Assembly (NCBI RefSeq): GCF_006716185.1
Contig: NZ_VFOP01000001.1
Location: 1,426,001-1,490,000, forward strand
Direction: 5' to 3'
DNA length: 64,000 bases
Source: Ornithinicoccus hortensis
GTDB taxonomy: Bacteria > Actinomycetota > Actinomycetes > Actinomycetales > Dermatophilaceae
Of the stretch, positions 60,469 to 64,000 are shown piece by piece. The notes beneath the pieces were generated by a model. That model saw nothing but the letters and a program-made list of their open reading frames with translations. It did no database searches and had not been told where the DNA came from. Within the stretch, counting starts at the first letter, position 1, and every line of letters begins with the position of its first letter. Made by a program: the position numbers and the translations under genes.

Positions 60469-63400
60469 GTGTCTGCCACGCCCGGGTCACCACGAGGTCT
60501 GGCGCGTGATCGTCGTCGCGCGCCGGTGCACGACGTCACCGTCGTGCTGCTGACCCATCCGGGGGGTCCGGTCGTCTCCCACGTGCTCGACGCGCTCGCG
60601 TCCCAGACCCGGCGCCCGGAGCGCGTCGTCATCACCGGTCTGGAACGCGACGACCCCGAGGTCGCCCAGGCCCGCGACCACCCCCTCGTCCGCGACGGAG
60701 CGCGCCTCCTGGTCCGCGACCCCCTCGACGGTCCGGACGAACCTCCGTTGCAGGCGGTCCTGGCCGATGCCACCGCCGACCTGGATGCCGGGGAGGGCCG
60801 GTGGTGGTGGCTGTTGCACGACGACTCGCTCCCGGACCCCGAGGCGCTCGCCGAGTTGATCGATGCGACCACCCGGTCGACCGGTGTCGGCATCGTCGGC
60901 CCCAAACTGGTCCAGGCCCAGAACCCCCGCCACCTCGTCGCGGTCGGCCAGGCGGTCACCCGCAACGGCCGCCCCGGTGACTCGGTCGCCGGACAGCTCG
61001 ACCAGGGACAGTTCGACCAGCGCAGCGACGTGCTGGGCGTCCCGGTGGCCGGCATGCTCGTCCGCGCCGACCTGTTCGGCGAACTCGGGGGACTGGACCC
61101 GGCCTTCGGCGACGGGGTGGAGGGGCTCGACCTGTCCTGGCGCAGCCACCTGGCGGGTCACCGGGTGCTCGTGGCGCCCGGCGCCGTGGTCCGCCAGGGC
61201 GGCGCGGGCCTGGGGGTGGTCAACCCGACCCGGACGCGCACCCGCACCCGACAGATGGCGCTCGCGCGCGGCTCTTGGTGGAGCATGCCCTTCCGGGCGG
61301 TCGGCGTCGTGCTCTCCTCCCTGCTGGCCGCGCTGGGGCTGTTGCTGGTCAAGCGCCCGTCCGCCTCGGCCGGAGAGCTGGCCGACGTCCGGGGCGCCCT
61401 GACCCCCTGGCGCGGACTGGGTGCCCGCTGGCGCTTCCGGGGTCGCACGTCGGTGCGCCGCCGGGACCTGGCCACGCTGTTCCCCACCTCGGCCAGCGCC
61501 TGGCGCGGCACCTCCGACCTGGTGCAGGACGCCCTCACCCCCCGCGCCGCCGGTGCCCGCCGGGCCGGGGGCGACGGGGAGAGCGGACCGGTCGACGAGG
61601 ACGCCCAGTCGCTGGCGGCGGCCCGGTTCGGGTACCGGGTCTGGAGCTGGCCGCTGGTGCTGGTGACCCTGCTGGGGGTCGTCCTGGGCCTCACCTGGTG
61701 GCGGGGTGTGCTCTCCGGCCTGAGCCTCTCCCGGTCCGGGGTCGCGGCCGGCGACCTGTGGCCGGTGGCCAGCGACGGCGGCGACCTGTGGGAGTCCTGG
61801 TGGTTCACCTGGCGCGGCCCGGGCCTGGGCTCCGCGGTCCCGCACGAGCCGTGGCTGCTCCCCATGGCGGGGATGACCCGGCTCGTGGAGTGGCTGCCCT
61901 GGGTCGACGGCGACGGCTCCCCGGCCGCGGTGACCGCGACCTGGCTGCTCTTCGCCGCGCTCCCGCTGTCCGTGGTGACGGCCTACCTGGCCACCCGCTC
62001 GGTGTTGCGCAGCCGCTGGCAGCGCGCGGTGGCGGGCCTGCTGTGGGCGGGACTGCCGCCGCTGGCCGCCGGGGTGGAGGAGGGCCGGGTCGGCCCGGTC
62101 CTGGCGCACGTCCTGCTGCCGCTCGTCGTCGCCGGCTTCCTGGCAGCGGCACGGCGCGGCGAGGGCACCAGGCGCACCGCCGCCACCTTCGGCACCGCCC
62201 TGCTGCTCGGCCTCCTCGGCATGTTCGTGCCGGGCCTGCTCGTCCTCGCCACGGTCGCCGGACTGTTCCTGTTCGTGCTGGGTCCGGGGTGGAGCCGGGC
62301 GCGCGGGCTGGTGCTCGCCGCCCTGCCGTGGCTGCTGCTCGGCCCCTGGCTGCAGACGGTGTGGAGCGACCCACGGCTGGTCCTGGGCGGCGCCGGGGCC
62401 ACCACGACCCACCCCGCCAGCGAGCCCTGGCAGACCCTCCTGCTGCATCCCGGGGGAGCCCAGTCGCCGACCCTCTGGTGGACCATCCCGCTGCTCGTGC
62501 TGGCCGCGGTGGGGATCTTCCGTCGGGGGGAGCGCGGTCGGCGCGCGGGGGTGCTGCTGGTCGGCGGGGTCCTCTCCCTGGCGGCCGCCCTGGCCGTGCC
62601 GCTGCTGGAGCTGGGGACGCTGCCCGAGGGGCACGGCGCAGCCGGGGCCGCCGTCACCGCCTGGCCGGGCACCTACCTCAGCGCGGTCGGTGCCTGCGCC
62701 CTGCTCGCCGCGGGCCTCTCGGTGGACCGGGTCAGCCGGATGTCCCGGGCGGGGCGCCCGACCGTGGCGGTCCTCGCCGGCGTCGCCGTGGTCGCCGGGC
62801 TGGGCCTGCTCGGCTCGACCGTATGGAGCGGGACCGGCCCCTCGTTGACGGTTGCCTCGCCGCCGCACCCCGCGGTCGTGGCGGAACAGGCCAGCGGCCG
62901 CGACGCGCTGCGCATCTTGGAACTCACCCCCGAGGGCCCTTCCGTCACCTACCGGCTCGAGGGGCGCGAGCCCGGGCTGTGGCTCCGCGACCGGGCCCGT
63001 GAGGTCAGCGGGCTCACCGTGCCTGCGGCCGGCCCCGGCGAGGAGCACTTGGCCGCCACGGTCAACGCCCTCGTCGGCCAGCCGTCGACCGCATCCACGG
63101 ACGGCGCGGACGGGGAGGGTGCCGGCACGCTGGCGGACCTGCACGACCTCGGCGTCGGGTTCGTGGGGCTGCGGGCCGACGCCGACCACGCCCTGGTGGA
63201 GGTCCTGGACGGCACGCCCGGACTGACCCGGCTGGGTGGCTCCGAGGACCTCGTGCTGTGGCGGGTCGCCGCCATCGGCGAGGGTGAGGACCTCGTCTCC
63301 CCGGCCCGTATCTGGGTCCGCGACACGGACGGCGACGCCCTCACCACGGTGCCGGTGAGCGGCGGCCACGCCCGCACCGACGGCGCGGAGCCGGGCACCG

Positions 63401-63660
63401 CCGTGCCGGCCGGGACCTCCCTGGTGGTGTCCGAGGGTGCCGACTGGCCCGACCACGTCACCGTGACGGCGGACGGTGCCGAACTGGTGGCCGACCCCAC
63501 GGCCTGGCCCCCCGCCTACGCGCTGCCGCAGGGCGCCGGGGAGATCACGGTGGCGCCGGTCGCCGAGGACTCCACCTGGCACCTGGTCACCCTGGCGATC
63601 GCCGTGCTCGCCGCCTTCCTGGCGCTACCGCTGGGTTCCCGTAGCAGGAGCATCCGATGA
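60469..63660 (+). CDS. Large membrane glycosyltransferase, GT2 N-terminal domain
   Basis: A 1063-residue protein. Residues about 20-260 are a GT2 domain: VTVVLLTHPGGPVVSHVLDAL, WWWLLHDDSLPDPEAL (DDS metal motif), VGPKLVQAQNPRHLV and GVEGLDLSWRSHLAGHRV. A helix at about 280-300 is followed by a soluble linker, then about ten hydrophobic helices between about 390 and 790, and a C-terminal extracytoplasmic domain of about 270 residues. Likely transfers sugars to a cell-envelope polymer. GTG at 60469; a later GTG near residue 21 is possible. Overlaps the next gene by 4 bases. Confidence 0.85.
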   Translation: MSATPGSPRGLARDRRRAPVHDVTVVLLTHPGGPVVSHVLDALASQTRRPERVVITGLERDDPEVAQARDHPLVRDGARLLVRDPLDGPDEPPLQAVLADATADLDAGEGRWWWLLHDDSLPDPEALAELIDATTRSTGVGIVGPKLVQAQNPRHLVAVGQAVTRNGRPGDSVAGQLDQGQFDQRSDVLGVPVAGMLVRADLFGELGGLDPAFGDGVEGLDLSWRSHLAGHRVLVAPGAVVRQGGAGLGVVNPTRTRTRTRQMALARGSWWSMPFRAVGVVLSSLLAALGLLLVKRPSASAGELADVRGALTPWRGLGARWRFRGRTSVRRRDLATLFPTSASAWRGTSDLVQDALTPRAAGARRAGGDGESGPVDEDAQSLAAARFGYRVWSWPLVLVTLLGVVLGLTWWRGVLSGLSLSRSGVAAGDLWPVASDGGDLWESWWFTWRGPGLGSAVPHEPWLLPMAGMTRLVEWLPWVDGDGSPAAVTATWLLFAALPLSVVTAYLATRSVLRSRWQRAVAGLLWAGLPPLAAGVEEGRVGPVLAHVLLPLVVAGFLAAARRGEGTRRTAATFGTALLLGLLGMFVPGLLVLATVAGLFLFVLGPGWSRARGLVLAALPWLLLGPWLQTVWSDPRLVLGGAGATTTHPASEPWQTLLLHPGGAQSPTLWWTIPLLVLAAVGIFRRGERGRRAGVLLVGGVLSLAAALAVPLLELGTLPEGHGAAGAAVTAWPGTYLSAVGACALLAAGLSVDRVSRMSRAGRPTVAVLAGVAVVAGLGLLGSTVWSGTGPSLTVASPPHPAVVAEQASGRDALRILELTPEGPSVTYRLEGREPGLWLRDRAREVSGLTVPAAGPGEEHLAATVNALVGQPSTASTDGADGEGAGTLADLHDLGVGFVGLRADADHALVEVLDGTPGLTRLGGSEDLVLWRVAAIGEGEDLVSPARIWVRDTDGDALTTVPVSGGHARTDGAEPGTAVPAGTSLVVSEGADWPDHVTVTADGAELVADPTAWPPAYALPQGAGEITVAPVAEDSTWHLVTLAIAVLAAFLALPLGSRSRSIR

Positions 63661-64000
63661 TCCGACGCCGCCGGCACGAACCGGACGAGGACCCGATCCG
63701 CACCGAGGAACTGGTGCGTCCCGAACCCGAACCCTGGGAGGGGAACGACGACGGGGACGACGGGATCCAGGATGACCTGCCCGACCCCGACGGCGACGCG
63801 GCCCCCGGGGCGGCGTCCGGCGAAGGGCGCCCCACGGCGGACGGGGAGGCACCGGCCGTCCGGCGCCGCGGCCGGGGTGCGGCGGTGAAGGTGCTGGCCT
63901 TCCTCGGGTTCGGCGCGGTGGTGACCGGCCTGGTGCTGGGTGCCGGCCGGATCCCCGGTGGGCTGGACCTGTCCGACTACCTGGGACCGGACGTCCCGGA
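63657..64000 (+). CDS. Membrane protein, N-terminal part (possibly DUF5719 family)
   Basis: Only the first 114 residues are in the window: an acidic, low-complexity cytoplasmic segment (DEDPIRTEELVRPEPEPWEG), a basic cluster RRRGRG, then one transmembrane helix (about residues 75-95, VKVLAFLGFGAVVTGLVLGA). The ATG overlaps the stop of the glycosyltransferase gene (ATGA). In other actinobacteria this position holds a DUF5719 protein; the domain itself is outside the window, so that is inference. Confidence 0.6.
   Translation, partial: MIRRRRHEPDEDPIRTEELVRPEPEPWEGNDDGDDGIQDDLPDPDGDAAPGAASGEGRPTADGEAPAVRRRGRGAAVKVLAFLGFGAVVTGLVLGAGRIPGGLDLSDYLGPDVP

Noticed and set aside
60487-63582. Minus-strand open frame of 1031 codons antisense to the large glycosyltransferase gene.
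   Set aside because: Composition is Gly/Gln/His/Arg-rich nonsense typical of shadow frames; the plus strand has a GT2 domain and membrane helices.
1-64000. CRISPR arrays, insertion sequences, integrases, phage genes, restriction-modification or toxin-antitoxin modules.
   Set aside because: None was recognised on either strand; the only repeats are in-frame coding repeats at 11569-11724 and 53442-53546.

Overview
The window is 64 kb of very GC-rich, densely packed chromosomal DNA from an actinobacterium. Lineage markers are a WhiB-type iron-sulfur regulator, coenzyme F420 biosynthesis genes (fbiA, fbiB) with an F420-type luciferase-like oxidoreductase, actinobacterial acyl-CoA carboxylase subunits with a small epsilon subunit, an LCP cell-wall ligase, and the MoxR/DUF58/DUF4350/DUF4129/SpoIIM/RDD membrane cluster. 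Much of the gene content (add, pmm, PNP, lpdA, accA3-type, maf, accE-accD5, birA, gtrA, purK-purE, fadE25-type, LCP, fbiA-fbiB, whiB2) matches, from memory, the Mycobacterium tuberculosis Rv3260-Rv3315 neighbourhood, so this is an old actinobacterial core block. A Micrococcales-type organism is plausible but not proven. No tRNA, rRNA, CRISPR array, insertion sequence or phage gene was seen, and no gene-free stretch exceeds 300 bases.

Layout. 1-3339: aldehyde dehydrogenase (cut by the window edge), deoC, a cupin and adenosine deaminase (nucleoside and deoxyribose salvage). 3372-12534: membrane/export cluster with ThrE-like exporter, RDD, SpoIIM, DUF58, MoxR ATPase, DUF4350, DUF4129, a repeat-bearing membrane protein and a uridine-kinase-like NTPase. 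12636-18462: a PH-like membrane protein, phosphohexomutase, purine nucleoside phosphorylase, quinone reductase LpdA and a DinB2-type polymerase. 18538-23726: biotin-dependent carboxylase alpha subunit, MerR regulator, and a divergent acyl-CoA dehydrogenase/carboxyltransferase pair resembling a leucine/branched-chain catabolic regulon. 23776-29243: NhaA-thioredoxin fusion, HEAT-like protein, Maf, DUF885 peptidase, MOSC protein.

29349-36589 is a surface-polysaccharide island: UDP-GlcNAc 2-epimerase, OatA-like acyltransferase and two large multidomain glycosyltransferases. 36653-37545 is a two-gene unit with its own operator-like promoter. 37613-45268 holds AccE/AccD5-type carboxylase subunits, biotin ligase, an enoyl-CoA hydratase, a two-component system, GtrA, PurK and PurE. 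45285-51396 holds a CoA-binding protein, F420-type oxidoreductase, acyl-CoA dehydrogenase, SelA, a universal stress protein and SelD. 51413-64000 holds a methyltransferase, LCP protein, glycosyltransferase, 3-oxoacid CoA-transferase, TIGR03089 protein, DNA glycosylase, FbiB, FbiA, WhiB, a 1063-residue glycosyltransferase and the start of a further membrane protein.

The main regulatory theme is leaderless transcription. By eye, 22 genes that begin transcription units carry a TANNNT hexamer exactly 6 or 7 bases before an ATG or GTG start, while operon-internal genes use Shine-Dalgarno sequences and 4-base ATGA/GTGA overlaps. Other points worth checking are a DinB with isoleucine at the steric-gate position, a palindromic operator between the MerR gene and the acyl-CoA dehydrogenase gene, a possibly autoregulated helix-turn-helix/membrane protein pair, FbiB without its nitroreductase domain, selA and selD without selB or tRNA-Sec nearby, and a glycosyltransferase joining a CgeB-like half to a GT2 domain. 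Nothing here is clearly a wholly new multi-gene system.
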